Below are positions 37,409 through 44,352 of a DNA stretch of 64,000 bases, in pieces. Under the pieces are notes generated by a model that was given only the letters and a program-made list of their open reading frames with translations, did no database searches and was not told the origin of the DNA. The number at the start of each line of letters is the position of its first letter. Position 1 is the first letter of the stretch. The position numbers and the translations under genes are program-made. The DNA is taken from NCBI RefSeq assembly GCF_000716445.1, contig NZ_JNWK01000005.1, positions 310,001-374,000 of the forward strand, read 5' to 3'. Source of the stretch: Streptomyces wedmorensis (GTDB lineage Bacteria > Actinomycetota > Actinomycetes > Streptomycetales > Streptomycetaceae).

Positions 37409-38038
37409 CCCCGTCGGGGACGCGGTCGACGGCACGGACATGGACATGAGCCCGCGCAGGCCGTCCTCCAGGACCTCGACGGCCACGTCGCCGAAGAGCG
37501 CCTGCTGGGCGATGAATCCCTGGGCGGTGGCGATGAGGGTACGGGCCACGTGGTCGGCGGGGACGTCGGCGTGCAGCAGACCGCTCTCGCGGTAGGCGTT
37601 CACGAGCGCGGTCCAGGCCTCCCGCATGCCGTTGTAGCCGTGGGCGAGGGTCTCGGCCAGCTGCTCGTTGCGCAGGGTCTCCGTCCACACCTGGATGATC
37701 AGACGGGCGAAGGCCTGCCGGTCGGCGCCCTTGATCCGCTCCTCCAGGAAGAGCCGGAGCACCGCCCCGAGGAGGACGTCGGGGGTGGGCGGCGGAGTGG
37801 CGCGGGACGCCTCCTCGAAGGCGGCCCGGATCGCCGTGAAGGCCTCGGTCGCGATGGCCGCGATCAGCTCCTCCTTGCCGCGGAAGTAACGGTAGACCGC
37901 GCCGGCGGACAGCCCGACCTCGGCGAGCACGTCCTGCATCGACGTGGCGTGGAAGCCGGTGCGGGCGAAGCAGCGCGCGGCGCCGTCGAGGATCTGCCGC
38001 CGCCGGGCGTCGAGGTGTTCCTGGGAGACACGTGCCAT
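37385..38038 (-). CDS. TetR family transcriptional regulator
   Basis: A 217-residue repressor. Helix-turn-helix ARRRQILDGAARCFARTGFH then TSMQDVLAEVGLSAGAVYRYFRGKEELI. The C-terminal domain is of the TetR_C_6 type (FLEERIKGADRQAFARLIIQVW). It is divergent from a membrane protein at 38142, and a palindrome sits in its promoter spacer. The promoter places transcription start at or next to the ATG, so the mRNA is probably leaderless. Its last codons and stop lie inside a 38-bp tandem array. Confidence 0.9.
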   Translation of the reverse strand: MARVSQEHLDARRRQILDGAARCFARTGFHATSMQDVLAEVGLSAGAVYRYFRGKEELIAAIATEAFTAIRAAFEEASRATPPPTPDVLLGAVLRLFLEERIKGADRQAFARLIIQVWTETLRNEQLAETLAHGYNGMREAWTALVNAYRESGLLHADVPADHVARTLIATAQGFIAQQALFGDVAVEVLEDGLRGLMSMSVPSTASPTGDVSPREA

Positions 38039-38045
38039 GCCCCGA

Positions 38046-38074
38046 AACCTAAAACGAATATTCATTCTTGACAA
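38046..38074 (-). promoter_or_regulatory. tetR promoter with internal palindrome
   Basis: TTGTCA, 17-bp spacer, TAGGTT reading toward tetR, seven bases from the ATG. The spacer holds GAATATTC (38056-38063), a likely autoregulatory operator. TAAAACGAA occurs at 38050 and again at 38105 in front of the divergent gene. Confidence 0.65.
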
Positions 38075-38141
38075 CCGTCCGAGGTCGCCGCAGAGTGACC
38101 GACGTAAAACGAACGATCCTTCTCTTTGAATCGAGTCCGTC

Positions 38142-39143
38142 ATGCCCACCGCCACCGCCCCCTCAGCCACCGCGGGGCGCAGGACCCTCGCGGTGCTCGT
38201 GCTGATACCGACCGTCGCGGCCCTGGCCCTGTGGATCTTCGCCTGGCCTGCCGCCCGGATCGCCCCCCGCGACCTGCCGATCGGCGTGGCCGGGCCCGCC
38301 ACCGCGGCCGACGCCGTGGAGCGGGAGCTCGGCCGGCACGAGGGCGCCTTCGAGGTCCACCGCTACGACGACGCCGACGCCGCCCGGTCCGCCGTCGAAG
38401 CCCGCGAGGTGTACGGCGCCGTGGTCGTCATGCCCGGGGGCACGCAGCTCCTGACCGCTTCGGCGGGAAGCCCCGTCGTGGCCGGCCTGCTGCGCGAGGC
38501 GGTGGCCGGACAGGCACCCGCGGACGCCCCGGTCCAGGTCACGGACGTGGTCGCCGCCCCGGCGGGCGACCCGCGCGGCGCCGTCTTCGGGGCGAGCCTG
38601 CTCCCCCTCGCCCTCGTCGGGGCGGCCACCGGGGTCGCCACCGTCCTGCTCGGCCTGCGCGGGTCCAGGGCGGTCGCCACCCTGGCGGGCGCGGCCGCGC
38701 TCGCGGGGATGGTGGGCGCGGCGCTCGCCGACAGCTGGCTCGGCGTACTGGCCGGCGACTGGTGGGCCGAGGCCGGGGTGCTCGGCCTGACGGTCCTCGC
38801 GATCGGGGCGACCTTCGCGGGACTCGCGACCCTCCTCGGCAAGCCCGGCTTCGGCCTCTCGGCCGTGCTCACGATCCTGCTCGGCAACGCGTTCTCGGGC
38901 ATGTCGAGCGCGCCGGAGATGCTGCCCAGCGGCATCGGCGCGCTCGGCCAGTGGCTGCCGCCGGGCGCCGGGGGTTCGGCCCTCCGCTCGGTGTCCGCCT
39001 TCGACGGGGCGGCGGCCGGCGGCCCCCTGCTCACCCTCTCCCTCTGGGCGGCGGCAGGCCTGGCCGCGACCGCGCTCGGCGCCCGTCGGAGCCGGGCCGC
39101 GGCACCCTCCGTACCGACGCCCGCGCCGGCGCTCGCGGGCTGA
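38142..39143 (+). CDS. ABC-2-like / DUF3533-type membrane protein
   Basis: A 333-residue protein. One N-terminal helix (LAVLVLIPTVAALALWIFAWP), an extracytoplasmic domain of about 125 residues (DLPIGVAGPATAADAVE... GTQLLTASAGSP), and five C-terminal helices. This is the layout of YhgE/Pip and ABC-2 permease-like proteins; no ATPase is next to it. The divergent TetR probably controls it, which suggests export of a toxic compound or a lipid. There is no Shine-Dalgarno before the ATG. A perfect 18-bp terminator follows. Confidence 0.75.
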   Translation: MPTATAPSATAGRRTLAVLVLIPTVAALALWIFAWPAARIAPRDLPIGVAGPATAADAVERELGRHEGAFEVHRYDDADAARSAVEAREVYGAVVVMPGGTQLLTASAGSPVVAGLLREAVAGQAPADAPVQVTDVVAAPAGDPRGAVFGASLLPLALVGAATGVATVLLGLRGSRAVATLAGAAALAGMVGAALADSWLGVLAGDWWAEAGVLGLTVLAIGATFAGLATLLGKPGFGLSAVLTILLGNAFSGMSSAPEMLPSGIGALGQWLPPGAGGSALRSVSAFDGAAAGGPLLTLSLWAAAGLAATALGARRSRAAAPSVPTPAPALAG

Positions 39144-39161
39144 GCCCCGCCGGACGAAACG

Positions 39162-39200
39162 CCGCGTGCCCCCCGACCGTCACGGTCGGGGGGCACGCGG
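39162..39200. terminator. Strong bidirectional terminator
   Basis: Perfect 18-bp stem (39162-39179 with 39183-39200) and a 3-nt loop, between the convergent membrane protein and phd genes. Confidence 0.88.
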
Positions 39201-39217
39201 TCTTCTCGCGGCGCGCT

Positions 39218-39496
39218 TCAGGAAACGCCCGGGTCGCGATGGTGGGCGGCGATGCCGAAGCGGCGCTGTTCGCCGGGAGCGGAGTCGACCGGGTGGAGGC
39301 CGGAGACCGAGCGGACCACCTGCTCGTCGGCGGGCTTCTCCGCCGCTTCGAGTTCCTCCAGGTCAGCGGCGGAGACGAGGGCCACGAGCGGCTTTCCGTG
39401 GCGGGTGACGACGACGCGCTCACCGCCGTACACGACGCGGTTGATGAGGTCGGCGAGCTCGGCCCGGGCTTGCGTCACCGGGATCTCGTAGGTCAT
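39218..39496 (-). CDS. Phd/YefM family antitoxin without adjacent toxin
   Basis: A 92-residue protein. The N-terminal DNA-binding and dimerisation half [50 protein letters not shown] is a textbook Phd/YefM fold; the tail is polar and probably disordered. GAGGAGC precedes the ATG at 39496. The position downstream, where a doc, relE or yoeB toxin would be, holds only a terminator and a convergent gene. It is divergent from a ClpP-like gene, leaving a 58-bp shared promoter with TGTAC repeats. Confidence 0.88.
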   Translation of the reverse strand: MTYEIPVTQARAELADLINRVVYGGERVVVTRHGKPLVALVSAADLEELEAAEKPADEQVVRSVSGLHPVDSAPGEQRRFGIAAHHRDPGVS

Positions 39497-39554
39497 GCTC
39501 CTCATCTTACGGTCTGTACGTCCTGTACATTTTTTACAGATGGAGGTGCCCGTC

Positions 39555-40178
39555 ATGGACGCCCGCTACGTCCTGCCCGAGTTCACCGAGCGGACCAGCT
39601 CCGGAAGCCGCACCCTCGACCCGTACTCCAAGCTCCTCGAATCCCGGATCGTCTTCCTCGGCACCCCGATCGACGAGACCTCGGCCAACGACGTCATCGC
39701 CCAGCTCCTGCACCTCGACTACGCGGCACCCGGCCAGGACATCTCGCTGTACATCAACTCGCCCGGCGGGTCGATCAGCGCGATGACCGCTGTCTACGAC
39801 ACGATGCGGACGCTCGCCAGCGACGTGGAGACCACCTGCCTCGGGCAGGCCGTGTTCACCGCCGCCGTACTCCTCGCCGCCGGCACCCCGGGCAAGCGCA
39901 TGATGCTGCCCGGCGCCCGCGTCACCCTCGAACAGCCCACCCTGGACGAACCGCTGCGAGGCCAGCCGAGCGACCTCGACCTCCAGGCCCGCGAACTGCT
40001 CCGACTGCGCGCACTGGTGGCCGGGATGCTCACCGAACACACCGGCCGGAGCCGGGACCGGATCGACGCCGACATCGACCGCCTCACGGTCCTGGACGCG
40101 CCGGCGGCCGTCGCGTACGGGCTGGTCGACCACGTCCTCACGAACCGGCGGGCGTCCGCCGGCGGCACGGCCCGGTGA
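39555..40178 (+). CDS. ClpP-like protein lacking catalytic Ser and His (pseudoprotease)
   Basis: A 207-residue ClpP homologue. Fold motifs are intact: [61 protein letters not shown], and [10 protein letters not shown]. The nucleophile motif GQAAS(M) reads GQAVFT, so the catalytic Ser is Phe101. The HQP motif reads EQP, so the catalytic His is Glu126. The Asp position (Asp173 in DADIDR) seems kept. It should be proteolytically dead unless it works with an active ClpP in a mixed ring. GGAGGT precedes the ATG at 39555. A 101-residue gene follows after 7 bp and phd is divergent. Confidence 0.88.
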   Translation: MDARYVLPEFTERTSSGSRTLDPYSKLLESRIVFLGTPIDETSANDVIAQLLHLDYAAPGQDISLYINSPGGSISAMTAVYDTMRTLASDVETTCLGQAVFTAAVLLAAGTPGKRMMLPGARVTLEQPTLDEPLRGQPSDLDLQARELLRLRALVAGMLTEHTGRSRDRIDADIDRLTVLDAPAAVAYGLVDHVLTNRRASAGGTAR

Positions 40179-40185
40179 GCGGGCC

Positions 40186-40491
40186 GTGGTCCCGGAACTT
40201 CCGCCACTGCCCGCCCTGACGCGCGCCGAGGGTGAGTTCGTCGACGCGTACCTCGAAGTCGTCGACCTCCTGGGGAAGATCAACCCATCCAGGGGCTCGC
40301 ATACTTATGGGGCGCTACGCGCGGCACAAGCCCTGGTGGGACGCGCCGAGGCCTTGCGCGAGGCCCTGACGCTCATGCATATGCGGGGCGAGAGCGAGGT
40401 CCACGCGGACACATTGGCGCGTGCCCTACGGGTGTTGGACGGCGAGCGCCGGGCCGACCGCGTCACCGTCCCACGCACTCGGGCGAGTTGA
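40186..40491 (+). CDS. Small helical protein co-transcribed with the ClpP-like gene
   Basis: A 101-residue protein, no family recognised. It is mostly alpha-helical: ALTRAEGEFVDAYLEVVDLLGKI, then a glycine turn (SRGSHTYG), then ALRAAQALVGRAEALREALTLMH and TLARALRVLDGERRA. GTG start at 40186, seven bases after the clpP-like stop, so they are coupled. It has no signal or membrane segment. It could be an adaptor or partner of the ClpP-like protein, which is only inferred from position. Confidence 0.65.
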   Translation: MVPELPPLPALTRAEGEFVDAYLEVVDLLGKINPSRGSHTYGALRAAQALVGRAEALREALTLMHMRGESEVHADTLARALRVLDGERRADRVTVPRTRAS

Positions 40492-40813
40492 CATTCCCGC
40501 GTGTCGTGTCGAGGTCCGGTCGGCCGACGCGCGCCGCAGAAATCCTCCCCCGTTCGGCGTAGTCGACGAATCGACAGAGGAAGCGGGTGAGTTGCGCAAC
40601 AGATGTACACATCTGGCGGAATCGGACGTTCCATCGCAGGTACGGGACTCGTCGACCAAACCTCCGAAGATCACAAAGGCGCGCTGTCCACCTGAATGGA
40701 TCAGTCGTGATGAGCCTCACATATCGCCGTTTCAGCTCGGTTTTCGCCCATGTCGTGAGTCAAGATCCCTGACGACGACAAGCCCCCGCCGCCGCGGCGG
40801 GGCGGTCCGGGCG
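40492..40813. other. Intergenic region with adjacent palindromes, no convincing gene
   Basis: This stretch upstream of the riboswitch has lower GC than its surroundings and no frame with Streptomyces codon bias. It contains GTTGCGCAAC (40591-40600) joined to CAGATGT-AC-ACATCTG (40600-40615), and presumably the promoter for the riboswitch-nlpC transcript. Confidence 0.6.
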
Positions 40814-41003
40814 GACGCCGAGTCCTGCCGCTGTCCCGGACGTCTGGTCGACAGGATTGGATCGGCAGGAGTGGAGGACCCGATTTTTACGGGGCGAACG
40901 CGCTGTTCCGGCAGCGAGGCCGTTCCTTGGGGTGAAGCCGCATCCGCGGCCGGGCATCTTCGCCAGCCCGAACCCGACAGGTCATCCTTCGCAGGCGGCT
41001 GAC
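40814..41003 (+). promoter_or_regulatory. c-di-AMP riboswitch (ydaO-yuaA)
   Basis: Conserved blocks of the ydaO-yuaA aptamer occur in order: helix TCCTGCCG...CGGCAGGA (near 40829 and 40863), AGTGGAGGACCCG (GGGGGACCC block), CTTGGGGTGAAGCCGCA (GGGGTGAATCC block), and GCCCGAACCCGACAGGTCAT followed by CCTTCGCAGGCGG (GCCCGAATCCGTCAGCTAAC block). It ends about 12 nt before the nlpC start. In Streptomyces this class controls cell-wall hydrolase genes and is switched off by c-di-AMP. Ends are approximate. Confidence 0.88.
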
Positions 41004-41015
41004 GAAGGGTTGCGC

Positions 41016-41492
41016 ATGACTGCGCAGATGCACGTCCCGTCCCTGCTGTCCCGGGCCGGAGCCGTCTCGGCTCTCACCCTCGCCGCCGTCGGCGGCACGC
41101 TGCTCGCACCAGGAGCGGCGCCGGAGGCCCAGGCAGCGACCGCACACGCGAACAAGGCACTGAGCGTCGCCGCGGCCAAGAAAGGATCGCCGTACGGGTA
41201 CGGAGCCACCGGACCCACCAGGTTCGACTGCTCCGGTCTGACGCTCTACGCGTACAAGAAGGCGGGCAAGTGGCTGCCCCGCACCGCGCAGCAGCAGTAC
41301 AACAAGACCCGGCACATCTCCGCGTCCAGCAGACAACAGGGGGACCTGGTCTTCTTCCACTCCGGTGGAAGGGTCTACCACGTGGGCATCTACGCCGGCG
41401 GCGGCAAGATCTGGCACTCGCCCAAGACGGGCTCCTGGGTGAAGCTCGACAAGATCTGGTCGTCGAAGGTCTACTACGGCCGCGTCCGCTGA
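41016..41492 (+). CDS. Secreted NlpC/P60 peptidoglycan endopeptidase
   Basis: A 158-residue exported enzyme: signal LLSRAGAVSALTLAAVGGTLL with cleavage near AQAATA, then one NlpC/P60 domain. Catalytic Cys in TRFDCSGLTLYAYKKAG, His in GGRVYHVGIYAGGGKIWHSP. It should cut between D-iGlu and the diamino acid of the peptide stem. It lacks LysM or coiled-coil segments, so it is a minimal version. The upstream c-di-AMP riboswitch is the obvious control. Start ATG at 41016 follows GAAGGG. Confidence 0.92.
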   Translation: MTAQMHVPSLLSRAGAVSALTLAAVGGTLLAPGAAPEAQAATAHANKALSVAAAKKGSPYGYGATGPTRFDCSGLTLYAYKKAGKWLPRTAQQQYNKTRHISASSRQQGDLVFFHSGGRVYHVGIYAGGGKIWHSPKTGSWVKLDKIWSSKVYYGRVR

Positions 41493-41497
41493 CGGCG

Positions 41498-41517
41498 CCC
41501 GGCCGCAGAGCCGGGCC
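41498..41517 (+). terminator. Terminator hairpin after nlpC
   Basis: A 7-bp GC stem (41498-41504 with 41511-41517) and 6-nt loop, directly after the nlpC stop. Confidence 0.55.
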
Positions 41518-41559
41518 CTCGGACCGCGCTGAGGAGTGGGGTGGCGCCGCCCCACTCAT

Positions 41560-41750
41560 CCGCCGGACCGCTCCCGTACGGTCCTCGCTCGGACCGCTCC
41601 CGCCGCCGGACAGCTCCCTTACCGTCCCACCCGGACCGCTCCCTCACCTTCCCACCCGGACCGCTCCATACCGTCCCCACCTCGGACCGCTCCCGCCGCC
41701 GGACCGCTCCGTACCGCGCTCGCCCGGACCGCTCCCGCCGCCGGGCCGCA
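41560..41750. repeat. Degenerate tandem repeats based on CGGACCGCTCC
   Basis: CGGACCGCTCC or a one-base variant recurs about eight times at irregular spacing of 19-27 bp, often followed by CGCCGC. The region fills the gap between nlpC and the deaminase. All frames stay open because of the repeat, but none looks coding. Confidence 0.75.
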
Positions 41751-42277
41751 TGTCCGCCGCCCCGCCCCTCCGCCGGACGGCTCTTCGCTCCGTTGCCCTG
41801 CGACCGCCCGACAGCGCGTGCGACGATGCCGCGCTGAAACTCGATCAAGCTCTCGTCGACGCGGCGATCGCCCAGATGGAGACCCGCTGGACGCCGGACG
41901 AACCCGGTGGCGCCGCCGCCGTCCACCTCGACGACGGACGGATCCTCACCAGCGTCGCCCTCGACAACATCAACGCCGGCGTGACCCTCTGCCAGGAGAC
42001 CGGGGCCTTCTGCCAGGCGTACACCCTCGACCGGCGGGTCACCGCCTCCGTCTGCGTCTTCCGCGCGCCGGACGACGGCCGATTCGTCGTCCTGCCGCCG
42101 TGCGGCATCTGCCAGGAGCGGCTCGCCCTCTGGGGCCCGGACGTCGAGGTGGGCGTCCCCGACCCCGACGACCCCACGCGCCGGCAGGCCCGCACCCTGG
42201 CCGAGATGAACCCCTCCTACTGGGCCCGCCACTTCGCGAACGGCGCGTGGCCCTCACAGGAACTCCACGCCGGCTGA
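41750..42277 (+). CDS. Cytidine/blasticidin deaminase-like zinc enzyme
   Basis: A 175-residue protein at most. The core has the zinc site of the cytidine deaminase family: TLCQETGAF (Cys-x-Glu, first ligand and proton shuttle) and LPPCGICQERL (PCxxC). AAAVHLDDGRILTSVAL and DPTRRQARTLAEMNPSYW complete the fold. CQE instead of CAE or HAE is unusual and nearer to blasticidin S deaminase-like sequences. The only ATG (41750) lies in the upstream repeats with no ribosome site, so the true N-terminus could be closer to LKLDQALVDAAIAQME. Confidence 0.75.
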   Translation: MSAAPPLRRTALRSVALRPPDSACDDAALKLDQALVDAAIAQMETRWTPDEPGGAAAVHLDDGRILTSVALDNINAGVTLCQETGAFCQAYTLDRRVTASVCVFRAPDDGRFVVLPPCGICQERLALWGPDVEVGVPDPDDPTRRQARTLAEMNPSYWARHFANGAWPSQELHAG

Positions 42278-42294
42278 GCCGCCTCCGTACTCCC

Positions 42295-42732
42295 CTAGCA
42301 GCTGGGTACGGGCGCCGGCGTCCAGGGAAGGGTGATCCACACCGTCTTGCCGCCGTCCTCGGTCGGGGTGACGGACAGACGGCCGCCGGCCTCGGCCGCG
42401 AGCGAGCGGATGATGACGAGGCCGCGCCCGTTGTCCTGCTGCACCGCGGCGGGAAGGCGGCGGGGGCGGCGGGGATGGCTGTCGGTCACTCCGACGTGGA
42501 GGAGTTCCTCGCGGACCAGCCGGACGTCGACCGTGAAGTTCGGCGACTGGCCGAAGGTGTGGAGGACGGCGTTGGTGGCCAGTTCCGAGACGATCAGGCG
42601 GATCGCGTCGGCGGTGTCGCCGCCGTCGTCGAGGCCCCAGCCGGTGAGCACGTCGACGACGTACCGCCGGGCCGTGGGGACCGAGGCGGGTTCGCTCGGC
42701 AGCGTGACGGATGATTCCTGGTGATCTGCCAT
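42295..42732 (-). CDS. Anti-sigma-type serine kinase ATPase (RsbW-like)
   Basis: A 145-residue HATPase_c domain protein. VTLPSEPASVPTARRYVVDVL at the start, N-box LIVSELATNAVLHT, G1-box VGVTDSHPRRPR, and G2-box DNGRGLVIIRSLA. The G1 box is the relaxed form common in the large Streptomyces family of such regulators, which number in the dozens. It probably binds a sigma factor or anti-anti-sigma protein; no such gene is adjacent. No strong ribosome site precedes the ATG. Confidence 0.88.
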   Translation of the reverse strand: MADHQESSVTLPSEPASVPTARRYVVDVLTGWGLDDGGDTADAIRLIVSELATNAVLHTFGQSPNFTVDVRLVREELLHVGVTDSHPRRPRRLPAAVQQDNGRGLVIIRSLAAEAGGRLSVTPTEDGGKTVWITLPWTPAPVPSC

Positions 42733-42920
42733 GGCGACGCTGTCCCTTTCCCGCCGGGAACATGCCCCGGATTGCGCTTCGCGTCAGAGTGCCACCGATC
42801 GTGCCGCCCCGAGCGGGGTTCCACCAAGATATGTCCCCATCTGTCGCCCGAAGCGGTGAACTCTGCGGTCTGCGAACGCGCTTGGGCCCTCGGGCCCGTC
42901 CGGCGGGAGGCGTCGGGCGA

Positions 42921-43048
42921 ACGGTCGACGCCGTCCGCTCAGCGCGGTCGGTGCCGATCCGCTCAGCGCGGTCGGTGCCGATCCGCTAAGCCGGTCGGCG
43001 TCGTCCGCTCAGCCGATCGGCGTCATCCGCTCAGCCGGTCGGTGCCGT
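42921..43048. repeat. 22/24-bp tandem array covering the bioF 3' end
   Basis: Five units start at 42935, 42959, 42983, 43005 and 43027, of 24, 24, 22, 22 and 22 bp, preceded by a diverged partial. Units 1 and 2 are identical. On the minus strand each unit starts GCGGA and ends TGA or TTA; the last unit is the real bioF end with its stop. The other units lie downstream of the gene. Confidence 0.9.
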
Positions 43049-44209
43049 CCGCAGGATCGTGGCCACCGCACGATCGATCTGCGCGTCGGTCAGGTCCGCG
43101 CGGGCCGTGAGGCGCAGTCGCGAGATGCCGTCGGGCACCGAGGGGGGCCGGAAGCAGCCGACCAGCAGACCCTGTGCGCGGCAGTCCGCCGCCCAGGCGA
43201 GTGCCGCCTCCGGGGAGGGCGCGCGGACCGAGACGACGGCCGCGTCGGGCCGGGCCGAGGTGAGCCCGGCGTCGGTGAGCAGCCGGTGAAGGGTGGTCGC
43301 GACGGTACGGGCCCGCTCGGCGAGTCCCGGTTCGGCGGCGATCAGCCGCAGACTGGCGAGCGCGCCGCCCGCGGCGGCCGGGGCGAGCCCGGTGTCGAAG
43401 ATGAAGGTGCGGGCGGCGTTCACCAGGTGCTCGATCACCCGGGCGGGGCCGAGGACGGCGCCGCCCTGGCTGCCCAGGGACTTGGAGAGCGTGAGGGTGG
43501 CGACGACGTCCTCCGCGCCGGCGAGCCCGGCCTCGTGCAGGGCGCCCCTGCCTCCCGTGCCGAGGACGCCGAAGCCGTGGGCGTCGTCCACCACGAGCCC
43601 GGCACCGTGCGCGCGGCACGCCTCGGCGAGCGCGGGCAGCGGGGCCTTGTCCCCGTCGACGGAGAAGACGGAGTCGCTGACGACCAGGGCGCGACGCCCG
43701 GGATGCGCGTCGAGGGTCTTGCGTACGGCCTCGGGGTCGGTGTGCGGGACGACGGCCGTCTCGGCGCGCGCGAGGCGGCAGCCGTCGACGATCGAGGCGT
43801 GGTTGGCGGCGTCGGAGACGATCAGGGAGCCCAAGCCGCCGAGCGCGGTGAGCGCCGCCAGGTTGGCGGTGTAGCCGGAGGAGAAGACCAGGGCCGCCTC
43901 GAAGCCGCAGAAGTCGGCGAGTTCGCGCTCCAGGCGGGTGTGCAGCCGGGTGGTGCCGGTGACGAGTCGCGAGCCGGTGGAGCCGGCGCCCCAGCGCCGT
44001 GCCGCGTCGGCCGCCGCCTCGGTGACCTCCGTGCGGCGGGTGAGCCCGAGGTAGTCGTTGCTCGCCAGGTCGAGGAGCTCCGACTCCGCCGCCCGGGGCC
44101 GCAGCGTACGGACGAGACCGGCCTCCGCCCGGCGGCGCGCCTCGGCGTCGGTCCAGTCGAACGCGGTCCGGCGCGGGCCCGCGGCCCGTGCGTCGTCGGC
44201 CTGTGGCAT
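43031..44209 (-). CDS. bioF: 8-amino-7-oxononanoate synthase
   Basis: A 392-residue PLP enzyme joining pimeloyl-ACP/CoA and L-alanine, the first committed biotin step. [43 protein letters not shown] (PLP-Asp/His), and the PLP lysine in [11 protein letters not shown] (about residue 243) are canonical. It is divergent from bioB-bioA-bioD across 143 bp, so the four genes share a control region. Its stop codon is inside a tandem repeat. Confidence 0.95.
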   Translation of the reverse strand: MPQADDARAAGPRRTAFDWTDAEARRRAEAGLVRTLRPRAAESELLDLASNDYLGLTRRTEVTEAAADAARRWGAGSTGSRLVTGTTRLHTRLERELADFCGFEAALVFSSGYTANLAALTALGGLGSLIVSDAANHASIVDGCRLARAETAVVPHTDPEAVRKTLDAHPGRRALVVSDSVFSVDGDKAPLPALAEACRAHGAGLVVDDAHGFGVLGTGGRGALHEAGLAGAEDVVATLTLSKSLGSQGGAVLGPARVIEHLVNAARTFIFDTGLAPAAAGGALASLRLIAAEPGLAERARTVATTLHRLLTDAGLTSARPDAAVVSVRAPSPEAALAWAADCRAQGLLVGCFRPPSVPDGISRLRLTARADLTDAQIDRAVATILRTAPTG

Positions 44210-44267
44210 ACGGCGATCCTTTTGTAGGCAGCGGACAGACCCTAACCGGAGTATGCCGAGGTCGGGA

Positions 44268-44281
44268 TGTGGTCATCCACA
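44268..44281. promoter_or_regulatory. Small palindrome in the bioF/bioB divergent promoter
   Basis: TGTGG-TCAT-CCACA lies between bioF and bioB. It is the only dyad seen in the 143-bp region and could bind a biotin regulator, but it does not match a BirA or BioQ site known to me. Confidence 0.35.
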
Positions 44282-44352
44282 CACCTCTATCGGGGGCGTT
44301 TGTTCGGATCCTCCTTGGCCCGGAGGCGGGCGGTAAGCAAGGATCTGCGGTT

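Noticed and set aside
37171..37449. Plus-strand repeat-containing ORF
   Set aside because: It is open only because of the 38-bp repeats; the true gene is tetR on the opposite strand.
39218..39496. Complete type II toxin-antitoxin pair
   Set aside because: Only the antitoxin is present; the downstream strand has a terminator and a convergent gene.
40421..41002. Plus-strand ORF of 193 codons
   Set aside because: It lacks Streptomyces codon bias and covers the riboswitch.
41493..41749. Long N-terminal extension of the deaminase through the repeats
   Set aside because: The frame is open to 41270 but overlaps nlpC in another frame and encodes only Pro/Arg-rich repeats.
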